57,353 nt of DNA from an uncultured Alphaproteobacteria bacterium (GCA_902521485.1 CABYRQ010000005.1:1-57353), one strand, 5' to 3'; shown: positions 7,675 to 15,980, numbered from the stretch's first letter. Numbers and translations: made by a program. Notes: generated by a model not told the origin, from the letters alone.

Positions 7675-7756
7675 GGAGCAGTTTTTAAAAGTTTCGATTA
7701 ACTCCGTGTTGACATAGATACTTAGTTATTCCCTCCTAGTTATAACAAACTGCTCC
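7675..7756 (+). ncRNA. Candidate structured RNA or 5'-UTR element bounded by a 10-bp stem
   Basis: GGAGCAGTTT (7675-7684) and AAACTGCTCC (7747-7756) are perfect complements separated by 62 bases, which themselves contain shorter pairings (TTAAC/GTTGA around a TCCGT loop, or TAACT/AGTTA). A TATAAT -10 hexamer lies directly upstream at 7668-7673. The element stops 9 bases before the ATG of the DUF2721 gene, so it could be a regulatory leader of that gene or an independent small RNA of about 80 nt. It lacks signature motifs of tRNA, SRP RNA or 6S RNA that I could recognise. The strand is assumed from the -10 position. Confidence 0.4.
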
Positions 7757-7765
7757 ATTAATAGT

Positions 7766-8179
7766 ATGCCAAGCATTACAACACTTTATCCAGCACTTTT
7801 GTTTCCAGCTATACCTTTAATGATGATATCGTTTGGTAATAGATATACTTCTCTTGCTTCATTAATCAGAAAGATCCATGACACAATAATTACAAATAGA
7901 CCAACTAGCAATGTGGTTCAACATCACTTAGATCAAATTAAAGTACTCACAACCCGTTTAACATTAGTTAGGTCAGTTCAAACCCTCTCTGGGATCAGCT
8001 TTTTGCTGAATTTAATATCTATTTTTTTTAGCTATATCAAGATTTCTGACTTAGCCTTAAACTTTTTTGGTTTAGGTATATTGATATTTTCAATAGCTAT
8101 AATGTTATTTATCTATGAGATACAATTATCTACTAAAGCTCTTAGTAAGCATTTGGAAGACCTGAAAGATTTTAGTTAA
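7766..8179 (+). CDS. DUF2721 membrane protein
   Basis: A 137-aa inner-membrane protein of the DUF2721 family (function unknown). Family-typical features are LLFPAIPLMMISFGNRYTSL near the N-terminus (about residues 11-30), the ASLIRKIHD motif right after it, RLTLVRSVQTLSGISFLLN in the middle (about 71-89) and the C-terminal IYEIQLSTKALSKHLEDL (about 117-134). Three hydrophobic segments are visible. It has no Shine-Dalgarno site. The ATG follows the candidate structured leader at 7675-7756. Its stop overlaps the stop of the convergent MATE gene by 4 bases. Confidence 0.8.
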   Translation: MPSITTLYPALLFPAIPLMMISFGNRYTSLASLIRKIHDTIITNRPTSNVVQHHLDQIKVLTTRLTLVRSVQTLSGISFLLNLISIFFSYIKISDLALNFFGLGILIFSIAIMLFIYEIQLSTKALSKHLEDLKDFS

Positions 8180-9522
8180 TTTATTAAGATACTAGATTCT
8201 TTTTTAAATAAATATTTCATATGAAAAAAAACAAACACTGAGCCTAGTAAATTTGTAAAAAATATTGCCCACCAAATACCAATTAGGCCTTTTTCAAGAG
8301 TTTCAGAGAATAAATAAATTACAAATGGGGGAAGAAATACCAATCTAATAAAAGTGTAGAACACATTTACAGAAGGTTTTCTTAAACCAGAAAGTACAGA
8401 ATCACACCTATCAATAACTTGATATATAAAAGCCAAAAAAGCTACCATAAACAAGTAACTACCAGCGATAATTATCACTTCACTGTCTCTTGAAAAAAAA
8501 CTAGCAATCCTTTCACCTGCAAATATAAGAACTAATGCACCAAAAATCATCATTGTCATAGATAACCTTAATGAAATTAAAAAAGCTTCATAAATTCTAT
8601 CAAAATTCTTCGAACCAAAATTTTGTCCTACCATACTTAATAAAGCACTACTAAATCCTATGGCAGGCAATAAAATAATTTGCTCAATTCTTAAAGCTAT
8701 ACCATAAGCTGCACTAGCTGAGGCACCATAACTTGTAACAAACTTTTGCATTATGAAGAAACCAACTGCAATCATAAACATATTCATACTAGAGGGTATA
8801 GATTGTCTTAGAATTCTTAATACGAATTTATTTTCTAGCCAAATATAATTGTAATTGAAATACTTAAACAAAGGACTGCGAATAGCATAATAGCTTAAAA
8901 AGAAAAAATGAAATAGTTGAGATATGACTGTTGCAAGAGCTATGCCGAGAGTTCCCAATGCAGGAAAAGGACCATAACCTAAAGATAAGAAAGGACTAAA
9001 TATTAAATTAATAAAAAAGCTTATGATTAAAGCATTTCTATTTTTTTTTGTATCTCCTTGTGCATATAAAAAAGAATTAACGACAAAAGAAACAATAAAA
9101 ATTGGAGCACCAATTGAGAGTACTTTTATATACCTTAGACCATTGTTAAGAAAAATACCATCTGCCCCAAAATATAAAAATACAGGTCTAGATAATAGAA
9201 AGGTTGTAAACCCAATGGCTATAGAAATCAATAAAGTGATAATTAAAGCTTGAGTATGTATCTTAACTGCCTGATTAAATTTTTTTTTGCCAATAGCTAT
9301 TGAGACAAGAGCTGTGGTGCCTTGTCCAAAACCTACAGCGAAGGCCAATAAAATAAAATACAGGGGGTAAGATATTGATAAGCCTGCAATAGCCTCTGTG
9401 CTTATGAGACCTGCATAAAAAGTATCTACAACATTGTAAAGTGTATAAAATAAAAGACCTGTTCCTGCTGGAACAGCCATACCGATTAATTGTTTTTTTA
9501 TATCCCCCTGAGTAAGATCCAT
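8176..9522 (-). CDS. MATE family efflux transporter
   Basis: A 448-aa, 12-helix inner-membrane protein of the MATE superfamily (cation-coupled drug or metabolite efflux). Features include the N-terminal GVxxLxxPAxxGLL-like helix 1 (AVPAGTGLLFYTLYNVVDTF, about residues 14-33), GFGQGTTALVSIAIGKK (about 63-79), the second-half repeat with SIPSSMNMFMIAVGFF (about 240-255) and GFSSALLSMVGQNFG (about 287-301). It begins 4 bases after the hemJ stop on the same strand, so it is probably the last gene of the heme operon. That location suggests a possible link with porphyrin or heme-related efflux, which is inference only. Assignment to the family is firm; the substrate is unknown. Confidence 0.88.
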   Translation of the reverse strand: MDLTQGDIKKQLIGMAVPAGTGLLFYTLYNVVDTFYAGLISTEAIAGLSISYPLYFILLAFAVGFGQGTTALVSIAIGKKKFNQAVKIHTQALIITLLISIAIGFTTFLLSRPVFLYFGADGIFLNNGLRYIKVLSIGAPIFIVSFVVNSFLYAQGDTKKNRNALIISFFINLIFSPFLSLGYGPFPALGTLGIALATVISQLFHFFFLSYYAIRSPLFKYFNYNYIWLENKFVLRILRQSIPSSMNMFMIAVGFFIMQKFVTSYGASASAAYGIALRIEQIILLPAIGFSSALLSMVGQNFGSKNFDRIYEAFLISLRLSMTMMIFGALVLIFAGERIASFFSRDSEVIIIAGSYLFMVAFLAFIYQVIDRCDSVLSGLRKPSVNVFYTFIRLVFLPPFVIYLFSETLEKGLIGIWWAIFFTNLLGSVFVFFHMKYLFKKESSILIN

Positions 9523-9526
9523 AAAA

Positions 9527-9943
9527 TTAAAAAGGTCTTACAACTACAAGTATTACAATTAAAATGAGAAGAACTGTAGGCACTTCATTGATAATTCTTA
9601 GATATTTTGAGGTATAGTCTCTAAAATTATTCTCTAAACTTTTTCTTATTTTACTTAAATACATATGAAATGCGGAGAGAATAAGAACTAATATAATTTT
9701 CAAAAAAAGCCATAATTCAAAACCTACATAATGGATGAGGGCTAAACCAAATACCCAAGTCAATATCATTGCTGGGTTCATTATGATTTTTAGCAATTTA
9801 TATTCCATTTTTTGAAATACACTATTCATTTCAGGATTGGTTATGTTTTCTACATGATAAACAAAGAGTCTTGGTAAATAAAATAACCCAGCAAACCATG
9901 ATACAAAAGATATGATATGTAAAATTTTTAATAACTCATACAT
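9527..9943 (-). CDS. hemJ: Protoporphyrinogen IX oxidase HemJ
   Basis: A four-helix inner-membrane oxidase of 138 aa that converts protoporphyrinogen IX to protoporphyrin IX, the step before iron insertion. It has the conserved start LKILHIISFVSWFAGLFYLP (about residues 6-25), including the His that is essential in HemJ, then the RLFVYH motif (about 26-31), MEYKLLKIIMNPAM (about 46-59) and the C-terminal RIINEVPTVLLILIV (about 115-129). The length is normal. It lies 4 bases downstream of hemF in the same operon. No hemG or hemY is present in the window, so HemJ is the protoporphyrinogen oxidase here. Confidence 0.92.
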   Translation of the reverse strand: MYELLKILHIISFVSWFAGLFYLPRLFVYHVENITNPEMNSVFQKMEYKLLKIIMNPAMILTWVFGLALIHYVGFELWLFLKIILVLILSAFHMYLSKIRKSLENNFRDYTSKYLRIINEVPTVLLILIVILVVVRPF

Positions 9944-9947
9944 TTTG

Positions 9948-10763
9948 TTACCATTTAGCCTCCGGGGGCATTGACATTAATATAGCATCAATATTACCAC
10001 CAGTTTTTAATCCAAATAATGTCCCTCTATCATAAAGCAAATTAAATTCTACGTAACGAGATCTTTTTTTTGAGAGAGCATCTAAGTCATCTTGATTAAA
10101 GTTAAATTCTTTTTTTCTTTTTGAGTTTTCAATTACAAAATTAACAAAGAATTGCCCAACATCTTTTATGAATGATAAATCCTTATCAAAGTCTGTATTG
10201 ATATAATCAAAAAAAATCCCTCCTATACCTCTACTTTCTTTTCGATGCTCTAAATAAAAGTATTCATCACATTGTTTTTTAAATTTTTCATAATAAGTTG
10301 AATTATGTTGATCACATGTTCGTTGGAGACCTTGATGAAAATTATCTGTTTCTAATTTTTCAGGTATTGCAGGCGTTAAGTCACAACCACCACCAAACCA
10401 TTGTTTTCCTTTTGTAGTTATATACCTAGTATTAAAATGAGCTGCTGCAATTTTCGGGTTTTTCATGTGAGCTACGACTGAGATACCACTGGCCCAAAAG
10501 CTTGGATCCTCTTCGGTTCCCGGCATTGATTTTCTAAATTCCTCACTAAAATTACCATGCACTGTAGAAATATTTACTCCTACTTTTTCAAATATTTCTC
10601 CTTTAAGTAAGGACATCAAACCTCCACCACCACCAGGTCTCTGCCACTCTTTTTCTATAAATTCAGACCCATCAAGCTTTTGTATTGATCCAACCATTTG
10701 ATTTCGAAGTTCTCGAAACCACTTTTCTGCTTTAGTTTGTTGATTTTTTATTTGATCACTCAT
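9948..10763 (-). CDS. hemF: Oxygen-dependent coproporphyrinogen III oxidase HemF
   Basis: Soluble enzyme that oxidatively decarboxylates coproporphyrinogen III to protoporphyrinogen IX using oxygen. Motifs: GGGGGLMSLLKGEIFEKVGV (the conserved PGGGGG..MS..G region), STVHG, FNTRYI followed by WFGGGCDLTP, and the C-terminal FNLLYDRGTLFGLKTGG with MSMPPEAKW. The length of about 271 aa is normal. I favour the ATG at 10763, which forms an ATGA overlap with the hemH stop and gives the usual MSD... start. An ATG two codons upstream (10769) is also possible. Use of the aerobic enzyme fits an oxygenated surface-water lifestyle. Confidence 0.94.
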   Translation of the reverse strand: MSDQIKNQQTKAEKWFRELRNQMVGSIQKLDGSEFIEKEWQRPGGGGGLMSLLKGEIFEKVGVNISTVHGNFSEEFRKSMPGTEEDPSFWASGISVVAHMKNPKIAAAHFNTRYITTKGKQWFGGGCDLTPAIPEKLETDNFHQGLQRTCDQHNSTYYEKFKKQCDEYFYLEHRKESRGIGGIFFDYINTDFDKDLSFIKDVGQFFVNFVIENSKRKKEFNFNQDDLDALSKKRSRYVEFNLLYDRGTLFGLKTGGNIDAILMSMPPEAKW

Positions 10764-11782
10764 ACCCACCCATGTAGTTCGTTTTCTATCAACGAAGTGA
10801 GTAGGAGTATATGATCTTCTCGATCATTTAGACAAGGAATATATCCAAATTCCTTTCCACCATTTTCCATGAATATTTCTCTATTTTCCTCGTTAAGTTC
10901 TTCTATTGTCTCGAGACAATCTGAGGAAAAAGCAGGACTTATAACATGAATGTGGTCTGTACCATTTTTTGCTAAGCTCTCTATAGTTTTATCTGTGTAA
11001 GGTTGAAGCCATTCTGCTGGTCCAAATCTAGATTGAAATGTGGTCATATAACTTTCCTCTGGTAAGCCCATGGTCTCTGCCACCAGCCTAGTAGTTTTTC
11101 TGCAAAAACAATGATACGGATCCCCTTTATCTAAATATTTTTTTGGAACACCATGATAGCTAAATATAATTTTTTTTGGTTTTGAATTTTTAGTCCAAAA
11201 TTCTTCAATGCTATTTTTTAGAGCTTTAATATAAAGTTCATTTTCGTAATATCCTCCAATAAAACGAAGAGATGGTACCCAACGCCAACTTTTTAATTCT
11301 TCTGCAACAGCATCAAACGTTGAGCCCGTTGTAGCAGCACAATATTGAGGGTATAAAGGTAAAATAATAATACGATCACAATTTTGATTTCTAAGATTAT
11401 TTAAACCCTTAGAGATGCTAGGATTCCCATAACGCATTCCAATATCAAATACGATATTTTGATATTTCTTATTAATAAATTCTTTTATTTTCGATAATTG
11501 GTTTTTTGTGTGTAATAGAAGAGGTGAACCTTCCTCTGTCCAAACAGATTTGTAATTTTTAGCTGACTTCGCTGGTCGAGTATTTAAAACTATTCCATTA
11601 AGAATAGGCCACCAAATAGCTTTTGGTGATTCTATGACACGTTCATCTGATAGAAATTGTTTTAGATAAGTCTTTAAAGACGACTTAGTTGGTTCATCTG
11701 GTGTTCCTAAATTTGTGATCAAAATACCTGTCTTAAGACCAGAGCCATGAACGTAGAGTTTATTACCTTTAAATGAAGCCAT
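10760..11782 (-). CDS. hemH: Ferrochelatase HemH
   Basis: Inserts ferrous iron into protoporphyrin IX, the last step of protoheme synthesis. Features: GILITNLGTPDEPT near residue 19, FLSDERVIE (about 43), the PLYPQYCAATTGST block (about 142-155), the metal-site His in FSYHGVPKKYLDKGDPYHCF (about 207-226) and SPAFSSDCLETIEEL (about 281-295). The length of 340 aa matches alphaproteobacterial ferrochelatases. The order hemE-hemH-hemF places two late-pathway enzymes side by side. The gene starts 18 bases after the hemE stop and overlaps hemF at its end. Confidence 0.95.
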   Translation of the reverse strand: MASFKGNKLYVHGSGLKTGILITNLGTPDEPTKSSLKTYLKQFLSDERVIESPKAIWWPILNGIVLNTRPAKSAKNYKSVWTEEGSPLLLHTKNQLSKIKEFINKKYQNIVFDIGMRYGNPSISKGLNNLRNQNCDRIIILPLYPQYCAATTGSTFDAVAEELKSWRWVPSLRFIGGYYENELYIKALKNSIEEFWTKNSKPKKIIFSYHGVPKKYLDKGDPYHCFCRKTTRLVAETMGLPEESYMTTFQSRFGPAEWLQPYTDKTIESLAKNGTDHIHVISPAFSSDCLETIEELNEENREIFMENGGKEFGYIPCLNDREDHILLLTSLIENELHGWV

Positions 11783-11800
11783 TGAAAAACATTACGATTT

Positions 11801-12817
11801 TTATGATAACTTAGTTCTTATCTTTTCTATGAATAAATGAACATTAGCCTCAGGAGTAGTTTTTTTTACACCGTGATCGAGGCTAGCAATCCACCCAGAT
11901 CTATGAGATTGCTCACTCTGTAAGCATTTCTCAATATATTTATCAATATAATCAGAAAAGGATTTAGTGTCCTCCATAGCTAACAAATCATTTGAAAAAT
12001 TCCCTTGTAAAGATAAATGTGTCTTTGGTAATTCAGTGAAAACCTCCAAATTTGTTCCTAAAACTGTAAGTTTTAAATTTTTTAAATTTTGTAATTTATT
12101 AAATTTAGTTTGAGAAATTTCTTTAGTGAAATATCCAATTTTATTTGGATAACTATTTGAAATTTTAACTAAAAAAGGAATAACGAATTCATCAAAATCT
12201 TTATCATTTAGTTTATTAGCTTCAGTATCAAATATCATTAACAAATCAATGTCATTTTGTAACTGAATTTGTATATTTTTTTGTATTAACATTTCTAAAA
12301 CGGGCAGGGTTTGTTGAAATAGTGTTTGTGATACAGGATTATTCCTCGTTGCAAAATGGTATAAGGTTACAGGTCCACCAGTAAATCCAATTAAGGATTT
12401 ATCATTTGATAGTTCATTTCTAATATGTTTTAGAGATATATTCTGAAAATCTATAAAACTTTCAAATTCATCAATATTAAATTCAGATATCATTTTTGAA
12501 CTTAAATTTTTTTCAAATATTGGTCCAGGATTAAACTTCAAACTCATACCTAAATAATCTAAAGGAAAAAGAATATCACTAAACAATATTGCAGCATCAA
12601 AATCGAATTCAACAATAGGTCCAAGAGTTACCTCACAAGCAAGCTCAGGCTCTTTACATAATTGTTCAAAAGAATATTTTTCTTTTAATTTTCTGTAATG
12701 CTGATGATATCGACCAGCCTGTCTCATAAACCAAATTGGAGGAATTTTTTGTTCAACTTTATTTAAGGCATTAAAAAAATTTTTGTTATAGGTATTTTGC
12801 AATATCTCTAGCTCCAT
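11801..12817 (-). CDS. hemE: Uroporphyrinogen decarboxylase HemE
   Basis: Cytoplasmic enzyme that removes four carboxyl groups from uroporphyrinogen III to give coproporphyrinogen III. The invariant N-terminal PPIWFMRQAGRYHQHYRKLK segment (about residues 26-45) and FSDILFPLDYLG (about 99-110, with the substrate-binding Asp) are present, as is GFTGGPVTLYHF (about 144-155). The C-terminal SLDHGVKKTTP (about 313-323) matches the conserved NLGHGIxxxTP block with changes. The length of 338 aa is normal. The ATG at 12817 gives a 32-base overlap with hemB. A TTG at 12802 would give a 17-base overlap and is an alternative start. Confidence 0.94.
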   Translation of the reverse strand: MELEILQNTYNKNFFNALNKVEQKIPPIWFMRQAGRYHQHYRKLKEKYSFEQLCKEPELACEVTLGPIVEFDFDAAILFSDILFPLDYLGMSLKFNPGPIFEKNLSSKMISEFNIDEFESFIDFQNISLKHIRNELSNDKSLIGFTGGPVTLYHFATRNNPVSQTLFQQTLPVLEMLIQKNIQIQLQNDIDLLMIFDTEANKLNDKDFDEFVIPFLVKISNSYPNKIGYFTKEISQTKFNKLQNLKNLKLTVLGTNLEVFTELPKTHLSLQGNFSNDLLAMEDTKSFSDYIDKYIEKCLQSEQSHRSGWIASLDHGVKKTTPEANVHLFIEKIRTKLS

Positions 12818-13709
12818 AAGTAATAATAAAATCTGCTTGAGCTCTTTTGAGTACCGTTAAAGACTCTAGGAGCAAATCAACATAATTGCCAAATTTAGCT
12901 TTGCTGAGCATTTGTAGACTAGCATACTCACCACTTACTTGGTACGCGCCTGTGGGAAGGAGTGTCTCCTTTTTTATATCTCTTATTAAATCTATTGAAG
13001 TCATTCCAGGCTTAACCATTAAATAATTTGCACCTTGAGCTGCATTACTAATTGAGCTTTTAATCGCCTTTACTTTGTCTTCAACAGGTAATTGATATGA
13101 TGACCGATCAAATCCCTGAGGTGATGATTTTGCAACTTCTCTAAATGGACCGTAGAAGTGACTTTTAAATTTTGTTGAGTAACTCATTATTTGAGAATTT
13201 GAAAAACCATTTTGAACAAATATTTTTCTCAAATATTTAGTCGTATTTTTCATCATGTCACTTGGTGCAATTATATCAGCTCCCGCCTCAAGATATGTAT
13301 TTGCAGCTAATCCTAAAGAGTAATGTGTCTTATTAAGATCAATTGATTTTTTATGAGTAACTCCACAATGCCCATCAACAGTCATTGAGCATAAGCATGT
13401 ATCTATAAGTAAAACTATATCTTTTCCAAAATAATTTTTAATTTTTCTTATAACTTCATAGTGAAAGCTAAAATCCTCCGGATGTTTTTGTTTTTTATTT
13501 GGAACGATAAAAAGAAGAAAATTATTGATACCTTTTTTTAAATCCTTTTCAATTGTCATAATTATAGATGAAGATGACCAACTCTTATTATCACCTAATC
13601 CTTTAATTTCCTTTGAATTTTTTACCTTTTGATCCACAAATAAAGGTTGAATTAAAATTTTCTTTTTAAGAGATTTAGACTGATCAATAGGGAAATAATT
13701 TTTAATCAT
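12786..13709 (-). CDS. hemB: Porphobilinogen synthase HemB (zinc-type)
   Basis: Condenses two 5-aminolevulinate molecules to porphobilinogen. The Schiff-base lysines are visible: K180 in YSTKFKSHFYGPFRE and K233 in LMVKPGM. APSDMM (about 148-153) and the QVSGEYA motif near the C-terminus are conserved. The active-site metal loop reads DTCLCSMTVDGHCG, so C105, C107 and C115 keep the C-x-C-x7-C zinc triad found in E. coli, whereas many alphaproteobacterial HemB proteins carry the Asp-rich magnesium-type loop. The length of 307 aa is slightly short. The ATG overlaps the hemC stop by 4 bases. Confidence 0.94.
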   Translation of the reverse strand: MIKNYFPIDQSKSLKKKILIQPLFVDQKVKNSKEIKGLGDNKSWSSSSIIMTIEKDLKKGINNFLLFIVPNKKQKHPEDFSFHYEVIRKIKNYFGKDIVLLIDTCLCSMTVDGHCGVTHKKSIDLNKTHYSLGLAANTYLEAGADIIAPSDMMKNTTKYLRKIFVQNGFSNSQIMSYSTKFKSHFYGPFREVAKSSPQGFDRSSYQLPVEDKVKAIKSSISNAAQGANYLMVKPGMTSIDLIRDIKKETLLPTGAYQVSGEYASLQMLSKAKFGNYVDLLLESLTVLKRAQADFIITYGARDIAKYL

Positions 13710-15184
13710 TTAAGTTCAAAATTTTTAAAATCATCATAAGTAAGATATACATTTAATTGATTTTTAGGAATAAATTTAGAAATTTGAAGATACGTTTGAC
13801 CAGGTCCACACGAATTACGTTTATTTAGTATTTCTGGTCTTAGTTGTATAGCTAATTTAAATGCAGAGAAGCTCATCCAATAAAAACTCTCCGCTACAAA
13901 CAAATTATCAATCGTATTGTCATTTATCAAAGGGACTAAACTATAGTGTGATATAACAGGGAATTTTTTATTTAGCATATTTCCTTCATATGTAAGTTTA
14001 TAAGTAGGTTTTTGATTATCTTTATAAAAATTTTCAGTTTCTCGATAATTTTCACCAAAACTATCGAGAGAAGAATTTACAAGAATACCCATTTTACTTA
14101 TTTTTTTCCAAGAACTAACGCCGGAAGTCATAAGATTTGATACACTTTTCAAAGATTTTAACTCTTTAAATTCTGATCTTGTGGCCAAAACATTTTTATT
14201 TTTTACTGTTTTATTAAATTCATGCAAATTTCTCTGAAACATTTGATATTTTGATAAGCTTGAGGGAAATATATTTTTAACTTTTTTAACTTTTTTATTA
14301 TTTAGATATTTTCTTTCTTTAAAATATTTTTTTATTTGATTATCTTTCCCTTGTGCAAATAAGATTTTTTCATTTAGAATATTTTCAATAGTTACACCTA
14401 TATCTAAATTGCAACCACCTCCCCATTTGTATAAATATTTTCTCTCTCTTTGACAATCATCTAACGAAGGTAAATGATTAATTTTTTTCAATATTTTTTC
14501 TGTTTTTCGATCATCTCTCCTATATTCCAAAGCAATGCATCCTTGTGCTGCCGCACTAGGAAATTCAGAAATTGGTAAAATTATTTTCTCAAACTTTTTA
14601 AATTTCAATTTAAAATTTCTATAATCTTTTTTACTAATTTTTTCTCCATATTTAAAAATTCTATCTATAGCAGCTTTAGCCATAAATACCCCGTCCTCTT
14701 TTGAGGAATTTAATATTTTTTCCAGCCTAGATGGTACGTTCCCCCTAATATCGAATGGCTTCAATTCTTCAAAGGGTAAAAACTTTCTTAATTTTTTTAA
14801 ATAATATTTTCTTCTAGGGGAGGATGTCCCTATAACTAATTTTTTTTTATTTAATGAAGTCTTTTTAATAAGAATAACATCTCTTGGATCATCTCTTTTG
14901 AGACAAATAAAAGAGGTCCTATTAAGATTTTTAACAGGAAGATCTTTGAATGAATGAACTACCACATCTGCATCTTTTAAGATTAATTTTTTTGAGAGTG
15001 AATTTGTAAATATTCCAAATCCATGTTGTTCCCAAGCTTTAGCTGACATGTCCGTGTCACCAACGCTTGATGAGTAATGCGTATCAATTATATTTTTTTG
15101 TATTTTATTAATTTCTATTTCCGCAATGTGAGTCTGAATTTTAGCGAGAAAACTTTTTCTTGATAATAAAACAATCTTTTTCAT
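13706..15184 (-). CDS. hemC: Hydroxymethylbilane synthase HemC with extra C-terminal domain
   Basis: Residues about 1-300 are porphobilinogen deaminase: VVHSFKDLPV with catalytic D81, GTSSPRRKYYLKKLR (119-133), FDIRGNVPSRLEKI (144-157), SAAAQGCIALEYRRDD (210-225) and the dipyrromethane-cofactor cysteine C258 in GGGCNLDIG. Residues about 325-492 are an additional domain not found in ordinary HemC (about 310 aa). It contains LATRSEF, TSGVSSWKKISKMGILVNSS and SCGPGQTYLQ. Its start is reminiscent of HemD (ATRxE near the N-terminus). Because no hemD is seen in the cluster, it may supply uroporphyrinogen III synthase activity. I chose the MKKIV start at 15184. An in-frame ATG at 15220 would add 12 unconserved residues. 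It is the first gene of the heme operon. Confidence 0.88.
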   Translation of the reverse strand: MKKIVLLSRKSFLAKIQTHIAEIEINKIQKNIIDTHYSSSVGDTDMSAKAWEQHGFGIFTNSLSKKLILKDADVVVHSFKDLPVKNLNRTSFICLKRDDPRDVILIKKTSLNKKKLVIGTSSPRRKYYLKKLRKFLPFEELKPFDIRGNVPSRLEKILNSSKEDGVFMAKAAIDRIFKYGEKISKKDYRNFKLKFKKFEKIILPISEFPSAAAQGCIALEYRRDDRKTEKILKKINHLPSLDDCQRERKYLYKWGGGCNLDIGVTIENILNEKILFAQGKDNQIKKYFKERKYLNNKKVKKVKNIFPSSLSKYQMFQRNLHEFNKTVKNKNVLATRSEFKELKSLKSVSNLMTSGVSSWKKISKMGILVNSSLDSFGENYRETENFYKDNQKPTYKLTYEGNMLNKKFPVISHYSLVPLINDNTIDNLFVAESFYWMSFSAFKLAIQLRPEILNKRNSCGPGQTYLQISKFIPKNQLNVYLTYDDFKNFELK

Positions 15185-15302
15185 AACCATTGATGACATT
15201 AAGAAATAACAAATAATCAACGCTAATACAATTTAAGCGAGACTTATTGGTCAATATGTACTTATTACAAAAATATGTTATAGCTAAATAACGTTTGAAA
15301 TT

Positions 15303-15980
15303 ATGACACAAAAAGCAGTTTTAATTGTCGGAGCAGGATCAGGTTTAAGTGCTTCTTTGGCTAGAGCATTTAATTCAAAGGGGATGAAAATCGTACTTGC
15401 TGCCAGAAACATAGACAAACTTGACAGTTTAAAAAAAGAGACCGACGCTTTAGTCTTTAAGTGTGATTCAACGGAAAATAAAAGTGTTCAAAATTTATTT
15501 TTGCAGACTGACTCAATTATAGGCACTCCAGAAATTGTAATCTATAATCCATCTCTTAGAATTGTAAAACCTTTTATTGAATACGATCCTGATGAAATGC
15601 TTCAATCAATAAAAGTAAATAGTTATGGGGCTTTTCTAGTAGCGCATGAATCAGTAAAAAGGATGTTAAAAATAGGGAAAGGTAATATTTTTTTCACTGG
15701 ATCATCTGCAAGTGTAAAGGGTTTTGCCAAATCTGCATCTTTTGCTATGGGAAAGTTTGGTTTGAGAGGCTTAGCACAATCTTTGGCAAGAGAGCTGCAT
15801 CCACAAAATATTCATATAGGTCATTTCGTTATAGATGGAGGAATAGGCAAAGAACCAGTTGGAAATTATCAAATGATACACCCTGATGAAATTGCAAAAC
15901 AATACCTAAATTTTTATTTACAGGATAAAAAAGCTTGGTCATGGGAAATTGAAATTAGAACAAACACTGAAAAATTTTAG
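15303..15980 (+). CDS. Atypical SDR family protein (Tyr replaced by Phe)
   Basis: A 225-aa short-chain dehydrogenase/reductase fold. The cofactor loop is GAGSGLS (residues 10-16), and ARN at about 34-36 suggests NADP-type binding. The catalytic region keeps Ser (FFTGSSAS, about 131-137) and K151, but the usual YxxxK is FAMGK: F147 replaces the catalytic tyrosine. This FAMGKFxLRxLAQSLARE variant is a recognisable SDR subgroup, so the change looks inherited, not a recent mutation. It diverges from hemC across 118 bases and is followed after 9 bases by an LLM flavoprotein gene. The reaction is unknown. Confidence 0.82.
   Translation: MTQKAVLIVGAGSGLSASLARAFNSKGMKIVLAARNIDKLDSLKKETDALVFKCDSTENKSVQNLFLQTDSIIGTPEIVIYNPSLRIVKPFIEYDPDEMLQSIKVNSYGAFLVAHESVKRMLKIGKGNIFFTGSSASVKGFAKSASFAMGKFGLRGLAQSLARELHPQNIHIGHFVIDGGIGKEPVGNYQMIHPDEIAKQYLNFYLQDKKAWSWEIEIRTNTEKF

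Noticed and set aside
7675-7756. A tRNA or tmRNA piece, because GGAGCAG and CTGCTCC look like a 7-bp acceptor stem on either strand
   Set aside because: No T-arm with a TTCGA-type loop in the right place, no D-arm and no CCA-compatible 3' end could be fitted on either strand. Kept only as a generic structured RNA candidate.
7640-7760. 6S RNA or SRP RNA
   Set aside because: The region is too short for 6S RNA with its central bubble and lacks the SRP GGAAGG..AGCAG loop. Also, zapA and fthC, the usual 6S neighbours, overlap elsewhere in the window.
15185-15220. HemC starting at the ATG at 15220
   Set aside because: It adds 12 residues not typical of HemC. The MKKIV start at 15184 matches the usual beginning of the family.
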